Numbered from the stretch's first letter, positions 1 through 14,720 are shown. The stretch: 64,000 nucleotides of DNA from Acanthochromis polyacanthus (GCF_021347895.1 NC_067124.1:2053630-2117629); one strand, 5' to 3'. Numbers and translations: made by a program. Notes: generated by a model not told the origin, from the letters alone.

Positions 1-1692
1 TGCATGCCAGCCTCCCTGTATATTTAAGGGTCTCTCTTTCATTGGGTGACAATCACGCCGTGTCTCTTGTGTTTCTCTTGTTGATTTCTGTCAGAAGAAG
101 AATGGTTGTTGAATGCCAACTTTCCCTCAAACATCTGTTCCCTGCCAATAACAGCTTGTGCTGTTGCCTCGTCTTAGCTGAAGGATCCCCAATTGCCTCC
201 TCACTTTTGACACAAAACAACAATGCAGATGAATGTCATCTCCTTTTAATGTTTTCTTCCTATTGTGTCTAAAGTAAAATGTTTCTTGTATAGAGGAAGT
301 CTTTGTGCTTACAGTAGTGCTATATCTGCTTATGTCACCGACTCCACAGCTATAGGGAGAGGAATCTATAGCAGCTGCTGCTTCCTCTCCGTTGAAAACA
401 GTGCTGTGTGATGTGTTGGATGAGCTGAGGCTGGCAGCCGATGGACTGACGCTGTCTTATTGTGCCCTCTCTGTAGCTGTAGCCTGCAGTGCCTGGACAG
501 CAGTGTGAAATGTGGGCAGAGTTGCTGCAAAGGTGGAGGTCACTTCCTCACACAGTTTCCTCTTTATCTTCCTCTTTCCTGAATTCCACTGCTATTATTC
601 CAATAACCGCTGGTTCAAGCTGTCACCATTGTGCTTTTATTCAGGCGCTGGAACTGTCCCCGATGTGAAGGAAATGTTAATTTTAGAAATATGTCCAAAT
701 CAAAACCAGAATGTTTATACTGTTTGCTGGTTGTTTATTTCCTTTTTCAATTTTTCATTTCAGTCCCTTATCGTATTTCTCTCTGTTTATTTAGATTTTA
801 TATCAGTGATGCCCATTCAGCCCTCGGGTAACAATTGACTTTCAGCCTGCTTTAAGTTAATAGCCTTGTCTCTTCCTTGTAGGGATCAATATTGGTATTA
901 ATTAATCACCATTATCAAGAGCAGGATCTAGTTCCATTTGTTGTTACATCAGCAAAATATCAATAGAGAAAGTGGACTCCCTGATCGTCATGGCAACTTC
1001 ATCTCTTAGGTCAAAGAGAGTTTATCTTATCTTGCTGCTGAGAGTGGCAAACTGCTTGGGAATCTAGTTTAGACTCAAAGATCATCGATTTAAGCTTTTT
1101 TCACCCCCACCTTGTTGTTTCAGGAGAGATGGGGTGAAAAAAAAAAACAGAGAAAGGCAGCATTCTAATCACAACAGAGATGTAAGATTTAAATATTGAT
1201 GTCCAAAGGCCATTACAGCAAAGAGGGCCTCTGGTCTCGCTGTTGTTCAAGTACGTCCTTTTAAGACCCAGACAAAGCTTTGATTATCAGAGGTGTCACC
1301 GCAGAGTATGTCTGTATAGCTGACAGTGTGGGACTGCAGGGGAGATCAGTCTCCTGCAACCACCAGCACAGAATGTTAACAGATCACACTCCACATCCTG
1401 GTGTTTCTACAGGCCTCAGCACACAGCATATCCTGGCACTCACTAGCTGTGTAGAGATGACACAATTAGTGGAATCACACACAGTTAGCCTGCAACAATT
1501 TTTAAAAATAAATCAGTATTTTTGGCATTTTTTTGTCACCAAAAATGAACTTATTTTGGTTTGTCAGATGTGAATATTCTCTGGTTGTGTTCTGTGAATA
1601 GATTTAGATTTTAGAGGGCTGCTGGTGCAAAACAAGATTTGTGACGATATAAATTTGGACTCTTTTTGCTATTTCCTGACATTTAATAATCC

Positions 1693-2060
1693 ACATTGAC
1701 CTGTGGAAGAAGTATTCAGATCTTTTAGGTAGAAAAACCCCTCTGTTAAAATTTAAAAGCCGTTGGCAGAAAAATGGACATAAAACTATGCATTCTGCAG
1801 AATGGCCTACATGTTGTACAGATATAAGCCCATGCTGTATGTTCCACTGATGCAACATTGTGTAAATAGCATCGTTCACTATGGGATAGAGAGGTGATGC
1901 TGATTTTTACTTTTTTTTCTTTATCAACATGAACATTTTGAAGCTTTTGTTTTTGTTTTGTGTGTAGAATCCTAATCCTAATAAAATTAATAATAACTGC
2001 CAGACAAATGTAGAAACATACAAAATGTACTTAAAAGTAATTATTTTCCGCCACAGAACA
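1693..2060. repeat. Degraded copy of a common fish interspersed repeat
   Basis: It contains the phrases GTGGAAGAAGTATTCAGATC, ATTCTGCAGAATGGCC and AATGTACTTAAAAGTA. I recognise these as fragments of a widespread teleost repeat whose ends read as alternating TACTTTTACTTAAGTA-like sequence. It is too diverged for exact ends. Confidence 0.5.
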
Positions 2061-5000
2061 ATCACCATTGTACTATTGGTGTATTGAGATTCACCCTAAA
2101 TTTCTGTTTCTAGTAAATATTTTTCCAGCACATTATTTTCAACCTGAATCTATTTTTATGCAGCGAAACACCAACGTGATTACAAATGGCAGTAATGAGT
2201 TGCCAGTTTTCTATGTACGTTACATATTGCAGAGAGTGGAGTGGCCTGTTCTCATGGGAAGTCAGGTCTGAGCTATTTGGGTAGCGGCAGGCCTGGGTGC
2301 TGGGATGTACCTCATCATGCTGCAGAATGCTCCTCAGGGTTGGAGCAGAGAGCAGGGGCACTGCCTGCTTTTTTTCTTCCTCTTTTTGCCTCCGGGACAC
2401 AATTGCCTCATTTAACATTCTCTATTTGGCCCCTGCCAAGAGGGGAAATAGCCAGGGTGAGTAAGAGAGGCCGCCACACATCATGAATTCTTCTTTCATT
2501 TAACTTGCACAGTCCCTTTTCACCTTGGTGATGCACATGGATCAGGAATGAAGATATTGCTCAATTAAGGGGATTTCTGAGGTTGCTCCTGAGGTATTGC
2601 AGTTATTTTTGTGCCATGCTGAGGTTTTGATGTATCATGGATATGGATATTGAGTTCATCACATTTGTGTGATGCTTTGACATCTCCATAGCCCAGAAGA
2701 GAAACAGCTCGGCGCCAGCAACAGGAACTCTCCTCTGCCATATTCAAGAAATAAAGTCCAGGGGTGGAAATCTGTCAGTCTTCCATTGCAGGCATATAAA
2801 TAACTTTTATGTGTCTATTAAGATTCTTTTTGTCTATTTCAATTTAATTAGCTCCAGTTAATCAAAACATTTTCATGGAGTGTGTCAAAACTGATATTAG
2901 GGTTTTGACTGAATCTTGGATGAGAGAATGGAAAGGGACTGCTAGGAAACATGACTCACATTTTGCAGCAGGCATTGTCACAATATGTTGTCAGCAGTAT
3001 ACAGTAAGATTATTGGCTGAGCTTTGAGTTTGACTTGACATTGTGTAAAAATTGTTTCAGGAAATAAAGATAAATGAAATAGCGGTTGTAAAAAGAGAGG
3101 ATAATGAAAGGGGATAATTTGGTGAACACCATTTCCAGAGCAGGATAGTAGCTGGCACACCAGAAAGTGACGCCCTAATAGCTGTTCAGTCTAAATCTCA
3201 GGCTTGGCAGGAATTACTGAGGATGTGTTTGTCGGGGAAGAGGAGGCGGGGGGCAGCACGGTGCAGAACTTTGCATCGGGTTGAAATGCACCAGGCTGTA
3301 TAGTTAAGGGATAGCTGGCAACAGAGGATTAAGTAACAAGCTTTTCAGTTCAATTTGTACATCAGCATTTTCCGGCAGACGAACGGCACAAAACACACAG
3401 CATCTTAAGGGTTCAGTGGAAAATCACTAATGACAAAGCTTTGTAAATAGATAAACAATTTGTGTCAAATATGCTGAAAATATAAAACAAACTTCAAAAC
3501 ATGTTAATACTTTAAAGAGGCTGTGTTTTGATTTGCACCATTGCAAAGCTGGTAAAGCTGTTGACAGCGGAGCTTACACATCATGTGATCAGAGGCCATA
3601 TCTGCCTGCATGTGATTAGCAGGGAGCACTGCAACAGAAATAGCCATAATGGAGCGATCTTCCAGCCGGAGCAGGTTGATGACGATCGATTATTTTTACA
3701 GTCAATTATGCAAATCAGTCGGACAGTGACGAAAAAGTGACGTCTCCTGCTTCTTATTATCTCAAAGGGGGCTTTGTGAAGTGACAGAGTAAACATCCAG
3801 AGAGAAATGCAGCCGCTATTATTTCAGAATCAGCCAATTTTCTTTTTCTGTGTATTTCAGAGAATGCTTATCTAGTAATTACTAAAAACTGTTGACACTG
3901 AGCAAGTGCTGTAGCCAACTAAAATGCCTTTTTGTCTTATGATATCAGATTGGATTTTTATCTTAGGTTCACGCAATCATGCATCCCTGAAAACCACAGA
4001 TAAGTGCCTCAAACTCCTTATTGCCAGCATGAGAGTGGAATTAAGAGGCTCATTTTGAAAAAGCACAATCATTATATCCTGCGTTCGTTTCTGTGGTGAA
4101 ATACTGATAATATATATATTTTTTTTTTTTTTCATTCCGGTTCAGTCCAGGATGTGTCTGTGAATCTCTGAGACATACATTTGACCATAATCAAGTTTTT
4201 TAAGCTTCAGAAACAGGATAACAACTGGGTCAGATGATAAGCTCGGGCAAAACAGGAAAAAAAACCTCCTGTGATAGACGAGGAGAAAATCTGATTGATT
4301 GATGTCTGCTGGCTTTGCCACCATCACAAGCCAGTTGACAGTTAGTTTGGGATCAGATGATTTCACTCTTAAGATTGGGGTTGAGGGGGAGCTAGGCAAA
4401 TATGAAGGACACAAAGGTCAATGGCTTCTCTCCTCCTCTCTGTATCTATCTCTCCTTCGCAATAGCTTGCTTTGACAAACTGTAATATGTTGCTAAGCTT
4501 TGTGGCAGCAGGACACATGGTCATAGTTTGTACAGTAATATCCTATTGCAGTAATCTCACAAGGAATGATTGAAAGTGCTGGAGGAGTCTGGTACTAGCA
4601 GGGACCCGTTGACATCATCAGCTGCTGTGGACTGGCACATGTCTCCTGACTTGTTTGAACTGAACTTTCCCATGGGATCGAATAAGTTAAACAACAGCTT
4701 TGACTTGAAGTGAATCTGTTATTGTAAGCAGGATCTGATAAGGTGGCACCATATTATGAGTTTGTGTTGCAAAGAGGCCAAAAATGGAATCTCCAGCGAG
4801 TGTCTTTCTGTGGTTTCGGAAAAAGACGAACATGGAACTGTGACAAAGGATGATTGGATGCATATTGTAAATAAACACCCAAGTCCTTCACGATTTCCCT
4901 CTCGCTCTCGCTTTCATAAAGATGTTCCATACAGCGTTTCTTCTGTTCTTGCTGCTTAGATCCCATATCAGTGGGGTTGCTCTGGAGTTGACCCTTTATG

Positions 5001-6289
5001 ACAAAATAACAGTAACACTTGGATTAGGTTTAAGCAAAACAAACTCTTGAAAGACTGATTTTTTTTTCTTTTTGCATGGAGAAGCCGTAATATTGCCAGT
5101 GTTGTTACTTCAGCTATTGTTATGGAGCTGAAATTTAATAAGACAGGACTTGGATGCCCATAGTGATGTCTGCTATATTAAATAGAAGGCCGTGGTTCCT
5201 CTGAGGTTCCATCTCTAATAGACATAACAGACATGTCCATTAGCTTTGTATGGGGCTGCTTTCAAGATCAAGGTCTCACTTGTAATGAAGTGGCTATGCA
5301 AATGCAAGTCAAATTCTACTATTGTGAATCACTTGTTTTAATCAAGTTTTCACTGAAAGAAATGTAGCCTCCATTCAGAGCTACTAACCAAACAATAAAA
5401 AGGATAATCCGAAGACAATTCCCATCCAAATGGAACCGGACATCATTTAGGGGAAGAGACAACAACTCTTTGTTTGTTTGAAGTGGTTGATATGACAACC
5501 TTCTTGTCAAAGACTCAGGGCGAATAAAAGGGATTTGTAATTACCATAATTATCTCTTATATGTTTTCACCTAATGATGTCCGTTAAATGCCTGAGGCTT
5601 CATTTAGAGACTGCCTCACTGTAGGTTGGCATAGACTCATAATACAGCATGTTACATTACACAGCGTACAAGTAATGAACTTCTTTCATCAAAGATGTTT
5701 ATCGTGCAGTGCTTCTGGGGGGAAAAGCCAATATACTTCAGCTTTTTGTTACAGTTGGATTATAACAATTCTCATAGTTCCCACTTATCTTTCAAATTTT
5801 CTCTACATGTGATATCAACCCAATTGGCTTCATGTCTAAACAGGATGGCTCTCTAATCTAGACCGCTGTTCGTTTCATGTAAAACATCTCATTTTGTGGC
5901 TTAGGCTGGTGGCTGTCTTATCGTTACATAATTCACTGCCCTCTCCGTGATTTTCTTTGTGGCAATTTATTTAAATTCCCCCATGTTTATATATTTCCTG
6001 TCTCCTTTCATTCAAAATGATTGCCTTTCATAAGTTCAAAGACTCATCTTCAAGACTTTTGGTAACTTTACAGATACGAATTCACAGTGGGAAGAAACAC
6101 AGAGAGAGCAAGAGAGAGAGAGAGAGAAAAGCTATTTTGTTGGAGAGCAGAAGAAGGAGTGTTAGTGCATGTCCATCTCTGTCTCGAGGCCCGAATCCAG
6201 AGGTTGAACTAACCCCGATCAAAAGCACAGATATAGCACTCTAACAGTCCACACCTCAGCAGGTACAGCGTTGGAGAGATCATGGCTGA

Positions 6290-7015
6290 ATACGTGTGTG
6301 CTGTTCTGCTCCTGCGCTAAGGCCCTCAGTCCTGCATGTGGCTCCGCTCCTGTGGTTGCTTTGGTCTTTGTCCGCCACCTATCAGCATATCAGCAGTGTC
6401 TCTGAAGCCCAGTTGTATAATGCACCATTTATGGCTTTGTGGAAGGAGATGGCGGTCGGGCGGCGGAATAGCTCCAGGCCTTCCCTTCAGTGAGTGGATT
6501 AACGGCGGCCTGCTTTAGCGCACTCTACCGCGGTGTGAAATCGGCCCCGCTTCGGCGCCGGCGATGAGGCTCCCTCTCTCTCTTTCTCTCCCTTTTCTCT
6601 CTCTGTTTCCTCACCTCCATGCAAAGCCTCTCCCAGCCATCTGTGAAATGTGGAAACTCTGTGTCTAAGTTGAGTTCAGATCCCATCCCCTCCGTCAAGC
6701 TGAGGCCAGGAAGCAAATGGGCAGGCAGTCGGCAGAGGGGGTTTGCGGGGGGGAGGAGGAGAAGGGAGGAGGGAGGAAGGAGCGAGATGAGGAGGAGGCG
6801 GGTGGTGGTGGGGGATCAGCTCACTGATGTCGTGCCGCGTGTGCAGGAACCCTGCCTGTTCTCCGCGGGCGAGTTGGAGGAGGGTCCAGGCCTGGGTGCC
6901 GGCCGAGAGATCTCTGGTTCCTGCTTGCAGGTCCAAATCCCCCCTCTGTGTGTGTCTGTGTGGAGGCGAGGCGGTGGCACAGCTCCCCTGAGCCCCTGCC
7001 CAGTCCTTTGAAGAT
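6290..7015. promoter_or_regulatory. GC-rich block, possible alternative promoter or enhancer
   Basis: This is the most GC- and CpG-rich non-transposon stretch in intron 1, for example around GGTCGGGCGGCGGAATAG and TTCGGCGCCGGCG near 6456-6563. The stretch between 6720 and 6810 is G-rich simple sequence. No FOG2 first-exon peptide is seen. It could be a CpG-island-like alternative start, an enhancer, or simply GC-rich intron. Confidence 0.3.
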
Positions 7016-7558
7016 AAGATGGTGATACAGAGTCCCTTTCGGTACGTCGCTAACCGATGGTCTTTGTGTGACACACATGCCTCTCTCCGTTGGAGCCTGC
7101 AGCTAAAACACCTATGGTCTTTACTGAAACGAATCAGCTGTATGGCCTCGGGTCAAATTAGATTATGAATGGATGACAAAATCCTAGATCGTATGTTTAG
7201 GATATTTAATTTTTTTCACAATTTCATGCTGATAACGAAGAGTTCTGCTGTGGTTGATATTGTATTTCTATTTGATTTCCTTCCACTGAGAAGAATCACT
7301 TTCAGAAATTCCTAGCTGCTGACTGAATTTTTCTCAGTTTTCCATGGCAACTAGTTGTCATCTTAACTCTGCTGATTTTGCTGCTATCTGCACCGTATTG
7401 CTCTTGATCCTGACAGTTTTTTAAACATGTTTCTCCTCTGCATTTATAACCATATTTTGTGGCACTCGCGGGCCAATTCTCCCACTTCTGGCTCTCCACA
7501 CCAGCTTTTCACAAGAGCGCCCATCATAATCAGGCTTTTGAATTATGAACCCAATACA

Positions 7559-7576
7559 CCCCCCCCCCCCCCCCCC
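7559..7576 (+). repeat. Poly-C run (18 bases)
   Basis: An uninterrupted run of C between AATACA and ATCC. Assembly length may be unreliable. Confidence 0.9.
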
Positions 7577-10500
7577 ATCCTGTGGCTTTGGGGTTGAGAT
7601 CTGTGCATAATGTCTTGTGATTGCATGGCATTACGGTAGTTTTGAAAGCCGAGTCGAGGTCCAGCCACGCATCATCTTTCCATAGACAATGCAGATCTCT
7701 GTGTCCCTCTGAGCTCATCAGGGATGGGGCGTTGATTGCTTTTTGATACCCCTCCAACGTGGATGAGGTCCTGCATACATCAGCTAATTAGAATGTACTT
7801 ACAGTGTGTGTTTGTGTGTGACAGACCCCTCGCGTCTCATCAGATCCCCGGCCCAAGTGCTCTAACCACACTCACTAAAGGCTTTATCAAACTCAAAAGA
7901 AAAGCTATACAGTGCAGGGCTGGGGCTTTGTGTGTGTGGTTTTGATGTCAGGGGAAAAATAAAACACTGAAAATGAGAAGAGAATACATAACGACGACAG
8001 TTATTTTAGTATGTGGGGTGAAAATTCCACTTTGAAAGCCACTCTGTATACAAGATGTGTAAGGAAAATGTAATGACAGCTGTAGAGAGAGAGTTATAAA
8101 AAGATGAGAGTGTTTAAGGGAAGAAACCACCTTTCTCATGTTCCATCCAGACCACATTGTGTAAAGTTTAACTCCGTCCCACTGTAGTTAATGATGGCTG
8201 CTTTGCTAGGAGCCTGAAATGGATGGCATAGCAGCGGGGAGGGAAGTTGCAGCAGCTAATTAGCCAGCACAAAGTGGTATCATCCCGTGCACCTTGATGA
8301 TATTGTGCTGCATCAGAGAGGGCCCAGGAGAAAGTTATGCAGTTGCCTCGCTGACTTTAGGACTGCAGGGCATTTCAGCTTGGCCGTATTAGTCAGGCGC
8401 CCACAGCACCTAGTTTCCCCTTTCACTGAAACTCCTGCTCGGCTCACCAAATGTCCTAGCCCATGCTATGATCTGTGGAAGTTACCGGGGCGCCGCTATA
8501 TATTTCATAAAGGCATTCTATTACACCCCCATGGCTTGTGGGGAACAGCACACTGTGGTCTAGTCCCCAGGCAGGCTGAGAATAAAGCGTAGGACGTGGC
8601 ACTGGAACAGAAATCTAACTGCTGTTTCTTCAGGTAATCTTGACTTGGATCTTAATTCCAATAAAGTGTTATTTTTTTTCACAGCATAAGCCAGATCCAA
8701 GCAAGAACACTCCACTCTGTATTTTCGGCGGTTATACTTTATTGAATATCATTTCAGATAAGAGGTGTAATCCTTTGGGGCGAAGTGATGTATATTGACC
8801 AGCTCAGTGATAGTGATACAGCGCAAGTCTCTGATCTGAAAGTGGTAAATAACGATTTGTGTCATCGGCTCAATCAAATGGCACGGAATATTGAAAACTG
8901 TGCTTATTGTTGTCAGCCTCCAACTTTGTCAGAGAGAGTCTGAATATTTAAAGTGTCACTGCTGGAGGAGGGAATGATTCAGGTAGTGGCTTCTTTGTGC
9001 TGAGACGAGTCAGTGCTGAGCAAATTAATGGCAGAATTAATTTGACAATCAACTGGTTAATCAGTCATTCAATTTCAGCAGTTCTGATGATGTGACAGAG
9101 GTGGTAGTATTATTATTTGGTTTCACAATCCACAACCAAACTTAAAGTTCACAAGCAAAAATCTTATTTATTGTAGAATTAAACATAAAGTCAGCTCATC
9201 AGCTCCACCAAAGCTGTATAGGTGTGGTTTGATTAGAATTTGTTGAACCACCCTAGTATGATTCAGAGGATGCTTACTTGCTAATGTCACACTTTTCCAG
9301 TTCAATCCTGCCTGATTCTTCTCAGTGGGGAAAATGAAGGAGAAAAAAATACAATGCATACATTTCTTTTGCAAATAAAATTTTGAAAATGCTGTTCTTG
9401 TGCTGGTGGGGAGAAGTTGCTTGAGAAATTGTGGCTGTAATAAAAAATAATATATAGTATAATGCACAATAATATTAATGTTGTCACAAATAGATTCTTT
9501 CATTTAAAATATACTTCTGTAAACTGTGTAATATATAGCAAAGAAGTGACCTTGTATCAGTCCAAGTAGGATCACATAAACCATGCATTTTACTTGTCTG
9601 GATAATTATACCAGCATAACACAATTATCTATATTAATATAATATATTCTGTAAGATCAACACCTGTTTTGTTTGTAAAATCTTCATTTACAGTGTAACT
9701 CTAAAATGAACTGGAGCACAAGTGCAAAGTAGCAGAGACGGAAAGAGAAATACAAATATGGTAATAACCAAAGAATAAGTAAGAATTAATTAAAAAATAA
9801 GTACTTGAGCCATAGTAGATATTTGTTTGGTATTTTTTAGTTTGTTAATTCACTGAATTGATTCACTATAATGGTTCTAATATAAAATCAATGTAGACAT
9901 AATTATAAAGGTAATATTAAAATGTCTAAAATGTATCAAGCTATTTTTACAGTAATTATTAGTTTTGGCAGCCGAACGCCTCCATCGGTAGGAGCCTATT
10001 GTCTGTCCTCTCCTGTTTAGTTGGTGGGTTGAGGAGTGTGCTGGAGTTCAAGCAGTGAGTCGGGGCACTCAGGTCAATACCACACTGCTGCAGTCTCACC
10101 TTTTAGAGTGACTGGGTTCCTTCCATCAGCAGAGAGCAGCCCTCTTTGCTCCCACATGCTTGGTTTCATCAGGGTTTCTTTTATCTTGACTGGCCAGGCC
10201 CATGACCCCTGAGCACTGATAGTCCAATAAGCCTGCAGGAGAGCATCACTGGGCCATTGTGGAGGCTGAAACTGAACTTAACTGGGTTAAGTTTTCTCTC
10301 CCATTAAATGTAGTGTGTTTGTGTTTGCATGTGTGTGTGCTTGTGCGTCCATCGACTCGCTGACCTGCTCGTGTGTCTCCAGGACCGTTTGAGGAAAAGT
10401 TCAGTTTGAAAAACTTCAAACAGAGTTTACTGGAATGGTGCCTGAATAGTGACAGATTCAGCATGAAATATGTATCATCACTTAAATGCAAATTCATATT

Positions 10501-13439
10501 TGAAGCGTTTTGAGAAAATATACAATATGCCAAAGCTCCAGTAGAGCTAACACATCTAATTTTAAAACAGAAGAAAGAAAAGACTGGCCGTTATGCTCAG
10601 AACTGTTCAATTTCATGAGCCTGCAGAGAGTGCCATGTTTACTTTTCTTTGCATAGAAGAAGAGAAATGAATGCTCTGGGTTCCCTGTAAAGACAAACAT
10701 GAAAGCAATCACCAAGGGTTCTTTAGGCCCCTTTCTCTTGTGTTGTGTGTAATGCAGCTTCTTTACTGCCTAGGTAGTCTCTGCCATCTGACTGCTGTTT
10801 GAAGTCAGCAGAAGTCGACAATATTTGCTTTTCAGCAGTTCTCGCCCACTGTGTCTCTCTGGTGCTTTTGAAAGTGTGACCAGTGTGGAGTCTCTATCAG
10901 TGCACTTCTTGGAAGAAATGGCTCAAATTGGGTGTTTGGTTTGTTGGTGGATCGACGATGAGGTGCTTGCATATGAGGGGCCGCCGTTCATTGTTGTCAC
11001 GGGGGTGAACGTGATGGACAGCTCCGGGCGGAGGAGGAGGAGGAGAGCAGCGATGGGGGGAGCTGGAGGGCGCACCCAGCCAGACTGGGCCATTAGGGAG
11101 TGGCAGATAGCCTCAGCACAGACCTGCTGGGGTGTGATCTCACCAAGGAATCAAGAATGGGCCAATCTCAGTCACTCCCCCCCCCACTGCCTGCCCACCA
11201 AACCTCCAAAAAAAACTGACAGAGGGTGAAGGAGAGGGAGATTAGATAGTTTGAAAGAAAAGAGTAAAGGTGCAACCAGTGCCAAACCAAAAAGCAGCTT
11301 AGCTCATCATTCTAACTTTAGTTTATTTCATTTTATTTTACATCTTTTATTGATAGCGCTGGATGATTGCTTTATACTATTTTTTGCCCTTTCTCAGAAT
11401 AAAAACCCTTTTTAAGTTAACCATATTAAGAAAAATCTGTTAAATTCAATCATTTTTCATCTTGTCTGAGCCGGGAGTAGCTGTGACCTTTGCTTTGTAA
11501 AATACTGTCTTTAGTTAGCAGACATTCATTGCCAACTTCCAATACGCTATGCCATGGAAACATTAATACTCATAAAGTAAGATTCCATGCTCAACTCGCG
11601 TTTCAATTTATGCTTCAGCTCCTTTGCTCCTTCTCCATCCACCTCCTTCTCTGCAGAAACTATTTTTCCTTCTAACACACAAGAGTCTTGCCATTATCCC
11701 AGAGAATTAGAAGGTGCAGCTCAACCTATTTCCAATATACTGTAGAAGCATGCTTCCCTACTTACGCAAGTGCATCTTTGTGGATTTGAGGCATAGGGTG
11801 CTATTTCTAATGGCATTATTCAGTGGGTGTGTGTGTATGAAAGCTGCTTCTTTTCTGTGGTGGAGGTGCGTGTGGGTGGGTTAGAGGGGAGGCTGCGAGG
11901 CTGCTGAGACCCCGCCGTTATCAGCACCAGATGCAGGTTGACTTCAGACTTTGAATGGAAGGTAAAGAGAGAGAGGAGGGAAATTAATGAGAGCCATAAA
12001 ACCAGCAGGATAAATAATTAGCCAACTGGTTCTGAGATCTGTCCCTTCAACAGCAGCTGCAAATACATTCTCCTCGCAAAAGTTTGTTTGTCAAAACTGC
12101 GGGCTGATGCCGTGAGCTGCAGCTGTATGCATGTGTGCTTTTTGAAGATTCAATTGTTGGCGTTGCGCTGCGTCCTCCCTTCTTCATTTGTCATGTGTAT
12201 CTGAGTGACAGGTTTCTCTGTCCTGCCACCGATAATTGGCTGGACCAGTGCTTCCTCCAAATGTGTGCGGCGCAGACAAACAGAAAAAAAAGACTATTCA
12301 GCTGTCATAATGTTCTTCATAAATCATCTGGATGAGAGTGTCATATTTGTGTCCACATTTTTGTTTAGAATAATCAGAAGAACATAATGTTGCTTGTTTA
12401 CTCGTGGCTGATGTTCCCCAGTTGAGCTTCTAGAAAGGGCGCGGGCTGTAAAACACTTTGCTTTGTGCAGATACTGAACCCAACGCGTCTCCAACCGCAT
12501 TTATGTCCGACAAGTGATGTCATTTCACTGAACTGATTGCTACTTTGCGGTGCCCTCATCAGGATCAAAGCTAATTTTTGCTGCATTAGAGGACACTTTG
12601 TGCCAGTGTACTGTGTGCTGATCTGGAGTGTTTACATGCGGTTCACTCCCTGAGGATTTCGTATTATTGTTGTCACAGTGTATGGAGCACAGCCACTTGT
12701 ATTGTTCTAATACACCACCGGTAGATTTGAAAAGAGCTGAGCAATCACTGAAAGACTTACATTATCCTGCAGTCTTTGATCGCTATTCATGTCTCTGTGC
12801 TAAGTAATCTTCCCCTCTAATCTCATTCACAGATATAAATAAACAAGTAATGCTCTAAATGAGAGAGAGCACACGAGTGAACATCCAGAGGATTATGGTA
12901 ATTTGTGGATAAATAGAGGTGTTTTAAAAATGTGACTTTTTATTAGGAAAGTTACTTCTTTTAAAAAAAGACTGTTTTTCACTGCATGGATCCAGAGAAA
13001 TCAGTCAGTAAATTGCATTTTGTTCATATATTCTGCATGAGTAAATGATGAAGTGAATATCTTTTAATGTTTAATAGCAGATTCAGACGACACAATTTGC
13101 TTCTCAGTAAGGTTTTGCTCCTCGAATGTCAAATTCCCCTGGGAATTATTTCAATGATACAGAGTGTTTGCTCACTTCTGATTAATAACTTATACTGTAA
13201 ATAAAAGCACAATACTCTAAATACCATTCAAATCAACTTGCCCATATTGCTGATTGATTTTTTTGGAGTTCTCTCTTTTTTCTAATCTCTTCCAACTTGA
13301 CATTTGGAAAGTCAGAAATCAATTATGTCTCCTTCCCAAATGAAAGGCGGAAAAAACTAGTATATGACTTTAAAGTCAGCCTAGCTCGCCTTTGACACGG
13401 CACATTACAAAGGGAAAGGAAAATCACACTGCATACCTG

Positions 13440-13790
13440 ATCCATAAAAAAAAGCCTTTGAAATGGATTGCTGGGTGGGATCCAGTCTGGCACAAGTCAT
13501 GGCATTGATGGCACAGCCCCTGGGCGCAGGGATACTTGGCCTGGACAAGACGGTTGCTGGGCCCGTATCAGTGGGCACTGGCCCATCCTCTGGGAGCTCC
13601 TAAGCCATGCCGTCTGAAGAAGAACTGATGGGGTTGGCAGCACATATGGGCATGCTACGGGTTTTATTTCAGTCAAAAACAGCCCCGATGTTATCGCCTT
13701 CAGTCACCAGCGCAGCAGCATCACAAGGCTGACCGAGATGATTGGGCTTCACGGGGAATAAAATCCTGCTGCAAATTAACTTCAAAACTT
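13440..13790. promoter_or_regulatory. Candidate conserved non-coding block
   Basis: A complex, non-repetitive stretch of balanced composition, including GCCCCTGGGCGCAGGGATAC and TTGGCCTGGACAAGACGG, with no ORF and no repeat signature. The texture resembles deeply conserved regulatory DNA of developmental genes. Conservation cannot be seen from one sequence. Confidence 0.25.
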
Positions 13791-14374
13791 TTCTTTTGTT
13801 CCATCTGCACCGCTTTAAAAAGCATACATGCATCCCAGGTGCTCAGATCTAATTGTGCACACTATTTCTATCTACCATGTTGTGTTCAGGTGACAATTTG
13901 TTCCAGCTAATTGGAAATTTTGCACTGGCTCTCCTTGCGAAATACATCAGCCTATCATGAATGACACTGATGTGATAAGCGCGGATTCCGTTAGCCGCCA
14001 CTGTTATTTCAAGCCAGGAAGGCTCAAGCATAAAAGTTGACAGCTGCAACAGTTTTCAGAAATAGTTAGTTGATAACCATCCACGGGGTAATGAAACTTC
14101 CACCTTTGATGAGAAGTTGAAAAGAGAGTGTTTCACTGTTGGCTTGGCAGAACATTAGACATGGCTGCAGGCAGGCAGGGGCCGGCGAGGGATCGTGCTG
14201 TTTTAATAGGGCTCATCCAGAGGTGACGAGAGCACCGCATGCACTGAACTGGAGGTGTGAGCTGGGGCTGCCAGTACATATCTTTTGTCTTTCATTATCT
14301 TTATTTCCTTATTATTTTAAATGGCCGGTGTGTGTGTGTGTGTTTTTTCTTCACTAGAAGCTTTTTTGATATCC

Positions 14375-14720
14375 ATTTAGATTGGGGCTTCATTAAAAAA
14401 CCTCAGACAATGGAGTGACTTCTAATTAAGAAGCGCCGCATCTGGCCCCTGGCACCCTATCCCGTTGTTCCATCTATTTTGCTGGGGAGAATTCATTTGT
14501 TTCTTAATTAAGAAAAACACCAATAGCGTGAAAAATCTGCTTATGGTACCTGAATCCTAATTAGTTAAATAGTGAGGGGAAGGGGAAAACACATTCCAGT
14601 AGCCCTAGAAATGAACTCAGAGCTGATAAAAATGAACTAACTAGCCTTGCATAAATCGAAGCTGGGGAGAAAGTGTACCATCATTATGGCTAAGACAATA
14701 TGCAAACTATCTTCAAAGAA
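14375..14720. promoter_or_regulatory. Candidate enhancer with repeated TTAATTA/TAATTAG cores
   Basis: TTCTAATTAAGAAG, CTTAATTAAGAAA and CCTAATTAGTTAAATAG occur within 170 bases. These are homeodomain-type TAAT cores embedded in complex unique sequence. Function is inferred only from motif clustering and gene context. Confidence 0.35.

Noticed and set aside
3240..3300. GGGCAGCACGGTGCAGAAC resembling a tRNA-derived SINE head
   Set aside because: No A and B boxes follow at the right spacing, and there is no SINE body or tail.
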